DNA of 64,000 nucleotides from Aurelia coerulea (taxonomy: Eukaryota > Cnidaria > Scyphozoa > Semaeostomeae > Ulmaridae): assembly GCA_039566865.1 (NCBI GenBank), contig CM076949.1:11757501-11821500 (forward strand), given 5' to 3'. Shown piece by piece: positions 8,884-20,279 of the stretch. Both the position numbers and the translations under genes were made by a program. The notes beneath the pieces are model-generated. The model did no database searches and had not been told where the DNA came from. It was given only the letters and a program-made list of their open reading frames with translations. The first letter of the stretch is position 1; every line of letters starts with the position of its first letter.

Positions 8884-10156
8884 TGAGTCTGCAGAAGCGT
8901 CGTGGCTGGGGGGGGGCAGGGGGGGCACGTGCCCCCCCCTAGCGTCTGAGATTCGGATATTTGTCGGAAATTTCGGATTTTCGTCGGAAATTCGGAAATT
9001 TGGAAATTTTTCCGAAATTTCTCATCTGTATGAATTGAAGCCTAGCTACTTTCACGACCCTATTTACCAATGAATCTTTAACAAGAGGGCATTTTTCGAC
9101 AGTCTGAGGGAGGTTATATAAAAAAATGTCCTGGGTGCCAGAGCCTTTGTTTGTCGAAATATGGTACTCGGGATTCCTTTAAAACCGATGAGAAAATAGC
9201 TGGGTCTTGGGTAAGAATTTTCCGAGAAAGGTCAAATCTTCAATTTTAGTACTGGTAAATATGGAATCAAGGGATGTATTTTCAATTCGCACCAAGGTGA
9301 TATTTTACTTTATTTACTTGTTTATCATTGTACAATTGCACTACATGCAACAAGAAGATTTTTTATGTATTTTAAGCCAAAGTAAAGGATGTTGCTTCAA
9401 AAATGTTCCTCGTGCTCCGATTTATAGGAGAACTGTCACAGGTTTCCTTATCGCTAATGGCAAGCATGATATTGGGAGAAGCATTCCAAGCCAAAGTAAA
9501 GGATCCTTCTTCAAAAATTTTCCTCGTTATCTGATTTATAGGAGAACTGTCACGAAGCTCTCAAGGTTTCCTTGTCGCTAATGGCAGGCATGATATTGGG
9601 AGATGCATTCTAAGCCAAACTAAAGGATGTTTCTTCAAAAATTTTCCTCGTGCTTTGATTCATAGGATAACTGTTACAAAACGATCAAGGTTCCATTGTC
9701 GCTAAAGGCAAGCATAATATTGGGAGATGCATTCTAAGCCAAAGTAAAGGATGTTTCTTCAAAAATTTTCCTCGCGCTCCTATTTACAGGCGAACAGTCA
9801 CGAATCTATCAAGGGTTCAAGGCATGATATTGGGAGATGCATTCTAAGCCAAAGTAAAGGGCGTCGCCCCAAAAATTTTCCATGTCAATGCTCCAACCTA
9901 CAATTTACCCTAGCCACGCCACTCATTGTGGCACGCTCTATTCCCATACAGTTATAGCGAACTAATCTGCGTTATTGCTTCGATTGAATACCAAATCAGG
10001 GTCTTGCTATCTCTGTGTTTGAAAATCATTCTTTGTAACCAAACTGCGCATGCGCATGATGACGTCATTGGTTTCGACTCGTCATTCGTCGGAAAATCAG
10101 CAAGTTGTGTTGTGCCCCCCCTGCCAATTGGTACCCACGATGCCCCTGTGAGTCTG
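8884..10156. mobile_element. Non-autonomous hAT-like element with internal satellite (copy 1)
   Basis: A perfect 8-bp duplication TGAGTCTG flanks the element (8884-8891 and 10149-10156). The termini are CAGAAGCGTCGTGG on the left and, read inward, CAGGGGCATCGTGG on the right, followed on both sides by GGCAGGGGGGGCAC. The CAG..GCG ends with 8-bp duplications are typical of hAT transposons. The interior (about 9370-9890) is a tandem array with AAGCCAAAGTAAAGG-type unit starts at 9374, 9488, 9612, 9736 and 9846. No transposase is present. The 124-codon frame at 9207-9581 runs through the satellite and is not a gene. Confidence 0.85.
9374..9890. repeat. 110-124-bp satellite inside the hAT-like element
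   Basis: Five units carry AAGCCAAAGTAAAGG, CAAAAATTTTCCTCG and GGCATGATATTGGGAGATGC. The same satellite, in opposite orientation, occurs inside the hAT-like element at 42056-44520. Confidence 0.85.
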
Positions 10157-12442
10157 ATGCTTTTAGGATTCATACAGTACCTTCCATTATTACTGAAGGT
10201 TTTGCAATTTACATGTTTTAGTGGACATTCAATTTAGGAAAACTCATGGGCCTATTCCCATGGACTGCACACCAAGAATAGGCAAGTGAAATCATGAGAT
10301 ATATTAGAACAACACCACCCTTTGAGCCCAATCCAGTTTTACATATCATAATTGGCATAAGTAATTATTATACCATTGTATCTAACTGCTTGAACTGGGG
10401 ATTTGGAATTTTATTATTATTTTCTAAAAAATTCTTTGTGAAATAATTTATATGGAAGGGCAAAGGGTCATTATTCAATTTTAGGAAACTTTAGATATTT
10501 GCTACAAAAAGCTCATTGTGTTTATTGCTGTTTTTGCAGGTTCATGCCAGCAGTTGCATATTTATGGCTGGTTTGGTGGCTGTTTGGTCTCTAGGTTAGG
10601 ACAATGCTAGATACAGTAGACCCTTGCCAGCATGCTTTAACCATCATGTAAGAGAGCAATACCAAAGTCACACCAAGAAGGGATATAAATCTTCAGAACA
10701 GTGTGAACACAACAATTAAACTATTTTTGAATACATGTATGGTACAGTAGGTATATAATTTCAGTTTGTAAATGATGCTTTGCAGTAGAAGTATGATATT
10801 TGTTTCAATTGCCTTGTGATTGCTGCATTGTTTCCATATTACAGCAATGCCCCTTCCTTGGTTGACCACATTTCTTAAATTTTTGTGGTACTCTCTTTCT
10901 CAAAGAAGTTGCAGCTGTTTCCCTGTTCTATTTTTCCATCATATGAGGTTGTTTTGCTCTTCGGCTAAGAATTAATGTAAAAATTATGTTTAATTATATT
11001 AAAAATCAGAAAAAACATATGCTGTTTGAAAAGCTACTACTAAACCTAAATAAATATTAAAGCAACAATATCTTGTTCAGTTATTTTTAGGATTTTTCCT
11101 GGCTGAGATCAGCCACTCTGTTCTGATTATATACAAGGGATTTTCTAGAAAATGTTTTAGCATGTGCTATCCTCTTCGGAGGATGAAAAAGTCTTCCCCT
11201 GAAATGAAATGTCATTGTAAACAGGAAGGAAACCAAAAAGGGAAATTCCGCTCGTGTTTTTCACTCAATTTTGCAGGTTTTTGAAAGGATCTTTCTGCAC
11301 AAAATCTCTTATATCCATGGGAAGGAATGACTGATAAAAGAATCAAAGGTCAGGCCTTGTTTTCCTACTCACCTGGTATATAATGTACAGTATGATAAAT
11401 AATGCATGGGTGCAAGGACAGTAATTGTGTTGCAATGTTCTGTTGATCTGGATATTATTCATGAATAAGAAACGATCTTGAAATTTCCTTGCAGCTCAGT
11501 TACTCAGTTACCAGAACCTGGAAGCCTTTCAGAGACAACATTTGTAGAAGGCCAGGGGCATTTGCCTTCTCTTATTGCCAAAATGCCAAACAAAGGTTGA
11601 AAAATTGATCCACAATAAGAAATTGTTGGCAATGATTGGGAATTCTACAACAATATATTGGTTTTTGAACTCATGGTATTATCAAATACTTCTTCAATCG
11701 CAATTTTTCTCCCCAAGGTTACTGTTAGTTTGTTTTTGAGTATGCTTCAGATTTAGGAGTTTGTAAATACAGTGGCCTGTAAAGCAGATGAAATTTGCAC
11801 CAAACCAGTTCAAATTGCACAAACTCCATACAAACTTGCAATTTCTGAAAGGACAGTGGAGCATACTTGATGCAAACTGATTGCAAAGTTTGTGCAAATT
11901 GCTTTTTTTTACAAAGAAGGGGTACCTCTTGAATGTAATTTATATCCTCGAGGGCCATCAATCTTTTGGACATACAGTAGGTATTTGCTGTTTTCCTTGT
12001 GTGCTTTATTTCTTGCTCAAAAGTATAATATACAATATGTACTGTTGCCCGGGGGGGGGGGGGGGCGGGTTGGGGGGCAGGGAAAAGTTTTGATGGCCTA
12101 CCATAAGTGGGGTTTACTGAAATGTGGACAAAGATTATGTTTCTGAGTCAGTTAATTTGTTTGGATTCCTAAAATTATTGTTATTCCTTGTTTTGGTCTT
12201 AAATATGGGGGAAGTGAAACAAGATAAAGAAAAACTTTAATTTATAAAGAAAGTCAAAATCGAGGAACATTGATAGAATCAAAATATCTAAGTTTTTGGG
12301 TCTGACAATTTTCATGCATGAAATGTTTTTGGTTGTGTTGTGTACTGTGCTGAGGACCGCTATCTTAAATATACTAGAGTACCCCCTAGGAGTGAAATCC
12401 TCACAACAATTTCCCCTCTGAAGTCAGAACGCATCTGTTGCA
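10157..12442. other. Intronic sequence with diffuse repeat remnants
   Basis: No coding exon is supported. The stretch at about 11091-11215 (TTTTTCCTGGCTGAGATCAG onward, with CCTCTTCGGAGGATGAAAAAG) is a diverged copy of a repeat also present at about 27755-27965. The stretch at about 11750-11900 is related to 35205-35290. A run of about 16 G lies at 12050-12066. A possible plus-strand acceptor at 10540 has no usable partner. Confidence 0.45.
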
Positions 12443-12723
12443 ACCATTTTTTCTTGTAAGAAACTGCCCGTAAGAAACTCAACTCTCAGATCGCCAAAAA
12501 ATTAAGAAACTCCAGTACTGGGAATATTTAAGTTAAGAAACTATTTATTTTGACAAAGGAAATACTGGACCATATTTTGACTTTACTTTCACTTGTTTTG
12601 TACGTATCATTGATATTACTCGTAAGGTTTTTTAAAACCTTGTTTTGAAATGTTTACGAGGGCATAGGTAGTGAACATGAAGATTGTTATGGAACCTCTA
12701 AGAAACTTGTAAGATTTTGGTAA
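12443..12723. mobile_element. TAAGAAACT-rich repeat, incomplete copy
   Basis: Contains TTAAGAAACTCCAGTACTGG, a GTGAACATGAAGATTGTTATGG block and CTCTAAGAAACTTGTAAG, all shared with the copies that begin at 39873 and 44754. The right terminal repeat is missing. The uninterrupted block around 12668-12690 supplies the empty-site sequence for the insertions nested in the 39873 copy. Confidence 0.7.
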
Positions 12724-12818
12724 AGCCAAGAAAACATTGATGGGTTCTATTCATTTGAAAAAAATATTGAGAATTAGATTCAAAATAGACGTCAAGGAAG
12801 TGACGTACCGAGACGTAC

Positions 12819-12885
12819 CTTATTCGTATACCATTGATCGCGTTTAGATTGGCAGCTTCTTGGAGCGTCATACCAGCAGCATCAA
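12819..12885 (-). CDS. Weak candidate exon, minus strand
   Basis: 67 nt lie between a CCCACAG acceptor and an AAG|GTACGT donor on the minus strand. They are open in one frame reading DAAGMTLQEAANLNAINGIR. The splice signals are good, but the exon starts in phase 1 and ends in phase 2, so it would break the all-phase-0 pattern of the surrounding coiled-coil gene. I do not recognise the peptide. It may be an alternative exon, an exon of another gene or chance. Confidence 0.25.
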
Positions 12886-13152
12886 CTGTGGGAAGCACCA
12901 ATTTCCAACCTCAGCATTTTCGTAGCTTTCTGCATTTGCTCCAATGTTAATATCGATTCTCCAAACAAAATTCGAGGAGCAATTCACTCCTAAAAAATCT
13001 CTTGTACTCTACACTGTTGGCAAAAATCCTTTGTTTTAAAAAAAATCCATCAAAATTCAAAATCTTTAAAAGTCCCCTTGTTCTAAAAAATCTCGTACGC
13101 TTTTTCGAATGAGTGATTTGCCCCTCAACGAAAACGGTCGGTTTAAAAGGGA

Positions 13153-13578
13153 TACACGTTTTTTTTTATAAGAAACTTGGATCAGCACTTAGTACTAAAA
13201 GTTTCTTAATTTTGCATGAAAATTTCGGTGTTTTAGTAGTAAAAGTTTCTTAATTAGTTTCTTATTTTTTGGGCCTAAAATTGCGGTATTGTTCGAAGTT
13301 CAGCCTTCTTCTCGACAAAGGGCTTCCATTTGCATTGACATTGTCATCAAGAAGAAGCCATGCACATCAAGACAAAAATTTACCAATTTTGCAGTTAAAA
13401 GTCAAGAAAAGACGAAGGTACCTTTGTTAGAGAGACAAAGAATAAGAGAGGCATACAGAAATAGAGTTTGAAAGTTTCTTAACTGTTCTTGAGCGTAGTA
13501 CTAGAGTTTCTTAAATTTTTGGTCATCGTAGTACTAGTTTCTTATAAACCAGTTTCTTATAAAAAAAAAACGTGTAGA
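13153..13578. mobile_element. TAAGAAACT-rich MITE with TACACGTTTTTTTT ends (copy A)
   Basis: Left terminus TACACGTTTTTTTTTATAAG and right terminus its inverse, ending AAAAAAAAAACGTGTA at 13578. The interior holds repeated AAGAAACT/AGTTTCTT words on both sides of a unique core that includes GAAGAAGCCATGCACATC. A reverse-complement copy of near-identical content is at 33464-33872. The 60-residue open frame inside is shared by both copies with frame differences and is probably not a protein gene. Confidence 0.8.
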
Positions 13579-13748
13579 ACACAAACCAGAATATTTTGAA
13601 GGAGTGAAACCAGCTCGCGGTGCCGTGCCTTCGCGCTCACTGAGTCCATTTCCATCTTAGTTTCTCGTCTTGTGGGGATACCACATTCGGAGTGAACTAC
13701 TGTTCATGCAACTGGTGTCATTTGGTTAAATGAAAATATAGCTAATAA

Positions 13749-16290
13749 CTAGAAATACACAAAAGTATCGAGATCTTTATTCATGTTTACAATGGTTCCC
13801 TTATTAAACGAAATTTGTTCGATTATTTTACCATTCTTTGACAAAAATTTCTTAAAATTTAACAAATTGTCAGTGCTCTTCAAATCTGAGTTTAACGCGT
13901 TCCATAATATTGATCCTCTGTATTTTAATGTGTTTCGTTCAGTTTCTGATTTTAATCTTCCAATCTCTACTATCTCCCCTCTCCGTGTATTACTTTTGAT
14001 GGTATACATCTCTTCTAGTCTATGCTTTTCTTCTCCCTTGACGATCTTATACATCTCAACAGCAATCTTCCTCTTATATATATATATATATTCGATGCTA
14101 TTCCAGTTTGCTCTTTGGAGTACCTCTATATCTTTCACCTTTTCGTTTGTTTTCCTCACAGTCCTACATGCTTTTATGCGCTGACTTTCGATCTTCTGTA
14201 GTAGGTTCTTTGAACATTTCCCCCACACCAGCAGGCCATAGGTTATCTTTGGAACAATCATGATGAAGTAGATCTTTTCAAGTGTTTCACTTGGCAGAAA
14301 CTTTATCTTTCGTAACATTGCATTGTAAACTGTAAACTTCTTCCTGACTTTCTCTATTTGTGTGTTCTATTTCAACTTACTGTCAATGTACACACCCAGA
14401 AGCTTGCATTCCGTTTTATAATCAACTTTTTTACTAGCAATTTCAATTGGCTTTAAGGGACCAACAAATGTATTCTTTTGAATGATCATTGCATCTGTCT
14501 TCTTGGCATTTATTGTCATTCTTTTCCTTACGCACCATTGCGTTATTTCATTGGCCAAGCATTGCATTTTATCTACAGCATCATCTGTTGTTTTCCCTAT
14601 AACGAATGCTGAGATGTCGTCAGCATATAAGTGAATTTCTCCTTCTGACTATGACTCTGATAAATCATTCATGAATAAGGAAAACATTCTTGGACCCAAA
14701 AGAGAGCCTTGTGCAACTCCGTACTTGACCTTTCTCAATTCAGATGCCACCCCATTAACCCCAGTGAACTGTTGTCGATCTTCTAAATAATTTTCCAGGA
14801 GATGATAAAGTTGTCCTGTGATTCCGATTGCTTTCAGTTTTTGTTTTAAGATCTGATGGTCTATTGAGTCGAAAGCCGTGCTGCAGTCAATGAACATAAC
14901 CCCAACTGTCTTACCATTATTTATCGCATTTTTCCGCACTTCTGATAAATAAAGTAACAAGGACTCCGTTGATGTTCCTTTCTTGTACGCCCCCTGATTT
15001 CTTTGCCTTGTTAAATCTACCTGCTTGTCTAGTTGATTACATATAACGGCTTCGTACACCTTGCTGGCAATGAGCAGCACGGTTAAGGGGTGGTAATTTC
15101 CTCTCTCTACTCTTTCGCCTGCTTTATATGCTGGCTTCATCTTACCAATTTTCCATGTTGATGGGAACACTCTCTCCAGGTATATACACCAGGTATATGC
15201 ACATATATTCAACAGACATTCACCCATATCATCGGCAAGCACCCTCAACTCGTTAGTTGTAATGCCGTCATGTCCTGCAGCTTTTTTTGGGTTCAGGATT
15301 TTCAGTTTTTCTGCGAATTGCTTTCCCGTAAGATTCAGTTCTGATAATGTCGGGGTTACTTTTGATATGTATTGGACTTCCTCAATGTGGTTTTCCTCAA
15401 ATTTATTTGCTAATTCTTCTACTACATTTGCAAAGAACTTGTTGAAGCATTCTGCTATTTGTTTATCATTTGTCAACATGTCTCCTGTTTCACTCTTGAT
15501 AGTGCCTTTTCAATGAAATCAATTAGAAATAACCTAAGGTGTTCCAAACCTTAAAGTAAATCAACGGAGTTAAAAGCAACTTAACCAGGGGGACTGGGTC
15601 AATCTAAATATAACCTATTGCATTTAACATTCTTGATCGATGAATGCAATGGAAACATAAGTGGCTCAAACCGTTCTTTTGTGCTATGTTTAGATCTTAT
15701 CGCTTTATCTCCGTTCATTTACTTTAAGAAAATAATTACCCTTTGCATCTTCAATCAATTTCGAACCTTCAGTTATCATTTTTTGTATTCCTTCAAGCCT
15801 GTCGTCTGGCTGACCTCTCCTCACAAAGTTTTTATAAGCATGGTTCTTTTTCCTCAGAAAATTTCTAACAGTTTGTGTCATCCAGGGTGTTTGGCAAGGC
15901 CGGATCGTTTTCATCTTGTTAGGTATAAAATTTGAATAGATATTCAAAAGAACTTCATTGAGAACGTTGACCTGTTCGTTGGGGCATGTTATTTTGTCAA
16001 GATCCTCTTACCAACGGAACATTTCAATAGTTTTTCTGATCACGAAAAAATCTACTTTTATCATAATACCAAGCCTGTCGATTGTAAGGATTTGTTGCTA
16101 TGTTTGGCACAGACAATTTTTTATAAACAATTTGATGATGACCTTGCTCATGTAATGATCGATGATCACCAGATTTGATAACGAAGTTGGGCCGAAATAA
16201 GAGTCTATCATAATGATCATACAATCCAAATTCGCCCAACTTCAAAGAAATAAATGTTTCCACATGAACTTTGCTAAATATCACTTTAAT
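13749..16290 (-). pseudogene. LINE (non-LTR retrotransposon) with near-complete RT, two in-frame stops, and a nested MITE
   Basis: Minus strand. The endonuclease-to-RT linker is visible at 15947-15728 (PWMTQTVRNFLRKKNHAYKN). The RT follows from 15479: NPKKAAGHDGITTNELR, then KPAYKAGERVERGNYHPL, then motif A MFIDCSTAFDSIDH, motif B YGVAQGSLLGP, and motif C LYADDISAF just after a TAG stop at 14651-14649. The thumb region continues in the same frame to a second TAG at 14369-14367 and then to 13749. Everything from the RT to the C-terminus is therefore in one frame apart from two nonsense codons. The linker is split from the RT by a TTAA-flanked MITE (15551-15727). A further peptide at 16284-16024 (NPYNRQAWYYDKSRFFRD) looks like the region upstream of the linker, shifted in frame. 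The element no longer encodes a functional protein. Confidence 0.85.
15551..15727. mobile_element. MITE flanked by TTAA (copy 2), inserted in the LINE
   Basis: TTAA lies at 15551-15554 and 15724-15727. The inner ends are AGTAAATCAACGGAG and, inverted, AGTAAATGAACGGAG. The internal phrase CAATCTAAATATAACCTATT is shared with copy 1 at 1064-1252. LINE coding sequence reads EDAKGNYFLK on one side and V-W-N-T-L-G-Y on the other, so the insertion is clean. Confidence 0.8.
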
Positions 16291-18889
16291 GTGATGTGTA
16301 ACTCTTTCTTTTCATGCTGTAAGTCTTTGTAAGCCTTTCTGGTCCTCTAATGCACAGTCTTTGGAGTCAAATTCGCTGCAGCGAGAAGAGGCTTCCCGCT
16401 CGCAGCTTATCCGCCATCTTCCAGAAAAGTAGCGTACCGTCTAACACAGTGACATTTCGTTTCACAAACCGCTGACCACTCAAAATCACCAGTCTCACAG
16501 CTAGATTTCAAAACGAGCGAGGCACCTGGCCTAGATGGGTCGGGCATCGGCTTTTGCATTCCAGCGTGAGCTCATCCGTTCGCAGTTAAATCCATTATTT
16601 GATTTTGTTGGAAGAAAGGTTGGTGAACATTGGGAGACATCAATCGACGAAATTTTCTGATTAAAAATCATTATTTGAAGACTTCTTGTGGCCATGAAAA
16701 AATGGCCTAATTCATACGCAGATTCCTGTTGATGAAAGAGGATATTTCTCCAAAACTACACCGTGCCACATCAACAACTTTACAGGAGTCCTTGCCAAGG
16801 ATGTCAGGAACATGACCTATCAGGTGGGTTATTCACTGTTTTTTGCGTTGCGACGTTATTCTAGGTTTTTTGGACACTACTCTAGAACCATGTTAGGTAA
16901 GTAGCAGAAGCAACCATTTCTTCCATATTTTGTTTGCATTGAAATACTCAAGCTGGAAGTCTGGCATTTGTTTATGCTGATAAAACTACCCATGGACAAT
17001 TGACATCCTGAAGCTCAAATTCGTGAGTGGTCAGAAAGGCAGGTAGAATGTTATTTATCAAACTGCAGTCTAAAATGGTTCTACGGTCGTCATCTGAAAT
17101 TGCCAATTTTGAGGCGTTTATTTCTCCAAATTGGCACCGTGCCACATCACCAAACTCTGCCAGTGCACTTGCAATGTCTTTAGTAACAGTGTGCCAGTGT
17201 CGGTATATGCACTGTTTTTTGCGTTAAACGTCAATATTCGTTTTTTAGGGGAAGGTTTTGTTTACATCGACAACGATTTGGGCAAGGAAAAGCTTTGTCC
17301 TTAACAATCACATACGGGACAAGGGGATTTTTGTAAGATTTTACAATATGATCCAACTATTTACGTCTTTTTAGGCAGAATGAAAGAAGTAGCGAATCCT
17401 TAAATTAACAGTCATTTACCCACATTCGTTTTTGATGCAAAAATATGTGCAAATTGTTTGATGCATTGTTGAGAGCAATGTGTCATTTTAGTTTTAATTC
17501 CATTTTATATGAAGGGGGTCAGGAATGCTGGAAAGGGGGCATAGGGGTGACTGCCCCTCCTTCCATCTAAGAAATGACCTGACTATATTATTTTCTATTG
17601 TTTTGCCTTGTCCAACTAACCTTTGGCATCCCTGAATAGGTATTAATGTGAAAAGGGTGACAATTGTTTGCCAAATGGCTTATTCTTTTGTCTTGCAGAT
17701 CCATGCACCTTCAACGCATGCAACATACAGTATACAGTGATATTTTGCTTGCATATCCTTGACCCATCCAACTTGGCTAGCTTTTATATGTAGATGGCAT
17801 AGAGATGTAAAAATGGCACTGGACTATACATCAGATGTTAACAGTTGCAATTAAGAGATTTCAGGGCTGTATGCAGCATCTTGAACTTTGGGGGGGGGGG
17901 CACAGCACATCAAATGAGTTTTTTGTCAAGATAAAGATACACTTTCTAAAGTGAAAAGGCACTCTTTTGTTTATTGCAAAATCTCAGGAAAGGGTGGCAT
18001 GTGCATGTGGCCCCAGTGCCTCCTGGTTCCTACATCACTGAGAGGTTTAAAAGAAAGAACATTTCATGAACATTTTTAGCCTCATTTGCAGCAGTACACA
18101 GTATTATTGCAGGATATCTTTAGCTATATAACTGTATTTTAATTCTGAGAGGTGTTTTCAAGTTGCTTACACTGAATTTTTCTGATTTTATTTGTGTGTG
18201 TATCTGTGCAGAATGGTGGTTCTATTGGCAGAAAAAGATGTTTTGGAATAGGTCAAGGGTCACCAGAAAAAAAATTTGACCAACATGAGCAAATTTGACA
18301 AATTTCATGATTTGGTACACCTACAATTTCAGGGGCAAGCAAAATCTGTCGAAAATAAAAAAACGTATTTCAAAACCAGTTTGTGAAGAGTGCATTCTTA
18401 TTCTCATAAGAAACGAAGGCCCTTCCAAGAAATTAAGAAACTCTACTAGCAGCAGTGATCAAAGGCAATGTTGGAAGTTGAGGCACCTTTCAAGTTTTGT
18501 TATTCTTGGAAAATCATTCTAACAAAATGCGTTAGATCAAATTGGATTAATTGACAGATTTCTGATTGCAAAACTAATCAAAGAATTGCTAGCCTGTGTT
18601 CCAGACCCTCCAAAAAGAATTTCACGATTTTTCTCAAAAAGCACTGAAGGACTTGTGTAGTGAGTCTAGCAATGCCCTTACAAGTATGACAATTTGCCTT
18701 TGCCTTGCCTCGATGTATCAAGCTCGCAAAAAATAAGACGCCTCTGCTTCAAACCGAGTGTGCGTGCGCATAAAAAACGAAAAAACCCCATGTTGTACCG
18801 TCCAAGACCTCTGTGAAAAGGTCTATTCAGCTTTTCAGCTTTTGAACCAAACAAATTAAATGCCCAAGGCAGATGTGTGAATAAATCCT
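16291..18889. other. Intronic sequence; one degenerate direct repeat, no gene
   Basis: Two stretches of about 120-130 bp (near 16745-16880 and 17125-17255) share TTTCTCCAAA, CACCGTGCCACATCA and CACTGTTTTTTGCGTT in the same order and orientation, so they form a degenerate direct repeat. A fragment of the TAAGAAACT family lies near 18355-18450. No exon could be supported. Confidence 0.45.
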
Positions 18890-19105
18890 TCTTCTTTTGA
18901 TCTATGCTCATCTTTGCTCTTAAAAACAATTTATGGAACGCACAACAAGCGAGCTAGCTACCAGAGAAACTCTTGCGGCTTTGCTTGTTTGAATTACTAG
19001 TTGAGAGGATTTCCTTTGTCTGTGATCGCGAATCGCTTTGAATTGCGGTGTCAATAAAAAGAAACTCATGCTATTGTCTTGCAAAATCTGTCCTTGTTGT
19101 GCACT
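18890..19105. repeat. Solo copy of the 34608-35200 foldback arm
   Basis: Shares CCTTCTTCTTTTGAT, GCGGCTTTGCTTGTTT, GATCGCGAATCGCTTTGAAT and GCTATTGTCTTGCAAAATCT in order with both arms of the inverted pair at 34608-35200, at visibly diverged identity. Confidence 0.65.
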
Positions 19106-19711
19106 TGTGTAAAATACAATGTACGTATGTCTTTATGATTGTCTAAGTGGGCATTGCAATGTATGACGTTGGACAAATGAGAATTGTTGTCTGGTTTCGA
19201 AAGAATAATTGAATGGATTTACAAATGATTCAGTACGCAAATTCTATTTAAGGAATTGCCCAAGTGTTCTTGAATTTGAGTGTTAGTTGGGATGAAACTT
19301 AGAAATGCTAACCGATGTATGAATTTTCACAACTCAAACATTCTCAGACTTTTAATTTGATTGATAAGATTCCGTCCACATATATGTGTAGTTTTATCTT
19401 TCTACTTTCGATGCAATATACTGAGGTCTTCATTGATAGCTCCTTTTCGTATACAGCTCAAGTGAATTATCCATAGGTTTCAGGCTGTTCTCTTTTTTGT
19501 ATTTTGATTTATCTACATTTACAGCTTAGCAAATCAGCCGTAGAAATCCTTTTATTGGAAACGCTAATCATCATGATTATCATGCAGAAATTCCTCCAGA
19601 TTTCGGCAGTTTCGGGTGTTTCTTTGAAGTAAACTTTGTGACAAAATTGCTCATAGCGTGGAAAGCCTAAAGCTGGTGTAACGTAGGAGAAGGTTAACAA
19701 AGATTTGATAC
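19106..19711. other. Intronic sequence, nothing recognised
   Basis: AT-rich, with no open frame of interest on either strand and no repeat ends. Confidence 0.45.
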
Positions 19712-19795
19712 CTGCATGATGTAATCTTCGAGTTGCTCTTTAAGCTGCGAGTTTGATGCCTTTGAGATTTCAAGGTCACTTTTCATGATTGATAT
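19712..19795 (-). CDS. BICDL1: Coiled-coil exon of the BICD-related adaptor gene
   Basis: 84 nt, 28 codons, phase 0 on both sides, between a CTATAG acceptor and a GTATCA donor on the minus strand. The peptide ISIMKSDLEISKASNSQLKE, followed by QLEDYIMQ, has heptad-like hydrophobic spacing and continues the style of the four exons upstream. The donor is followed at once by a frame that runs into repeat-free intron. Size, phase and composition make it a good exon call. Assignment to this gene rests on strand, phase and coiled-coil character. Confidence 0.6.
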
Positions 19796-20279
19796 CTATA
19801 AAGTATGAAAAAACCAGGATACAACGGGACAACGGGATTTAAACAAGTATGATGAACCTTAAGAAACTACCGCATTCGAAACATTTTTTAATATCAGGCG
19901 GTGATGAACAATTGATGTAAAAGATTCATTTGAAGTGAAAATATCATTAATTAAAATGACTCGAACCTATGAAACAGTGACAATTTAAGTGGTGAAGGAG
20001 CAGCATTTCTACCTGCGTGAGTTCGAATACCGTCGTCGAAACTACGAATCACAAGCCAACAGCCAACTCAGCTATGCAACATTTCGAGGTTGTAAAATGA
20101 GTACTCAAAAATACCTCTGATGGCACAAGCCGTAGTGCAGCAGGCCCACATCAGCTGTATTAGTGCCATATACCGAGCCTGCGTTCAAATAAACATTGCT
20201 TCCTTGCTTGCAAACGGATCTCTTTTCATAAACGCAGGCATCGCATCAAACCATCCACGCATGTGAGTTCTAAAATCTG
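19796..20279. other. Intronic sequence, nothing recognised
   Basis: No exon and no defined repeat up to the target duplication of the large TIR element. Confidence 0.45.

Noticed and set aside
9207..9581. 124-codon plus-strand frame
   Set aside because: It runs from non-repeat DNA into the hAT internal satellite, and the repeat units supply the open frame.
12819..12885. Adding this exon to the adaptor gene
   Set aside because: Its phases (1 in, 2 out) would shift the frame of the surrounding phase-0 exons. It is listed only as a separate weak candidate.
13783..14184. 133-codon plus-strand frame
   Set aside because: It is antisense to the LINE reverse transcriptase C-terminal region.
15618..15935. 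105-codon plus-strand frame
   Set aside because: It is antisense to the LINE linker and the nested MITE, and so is a shadow.
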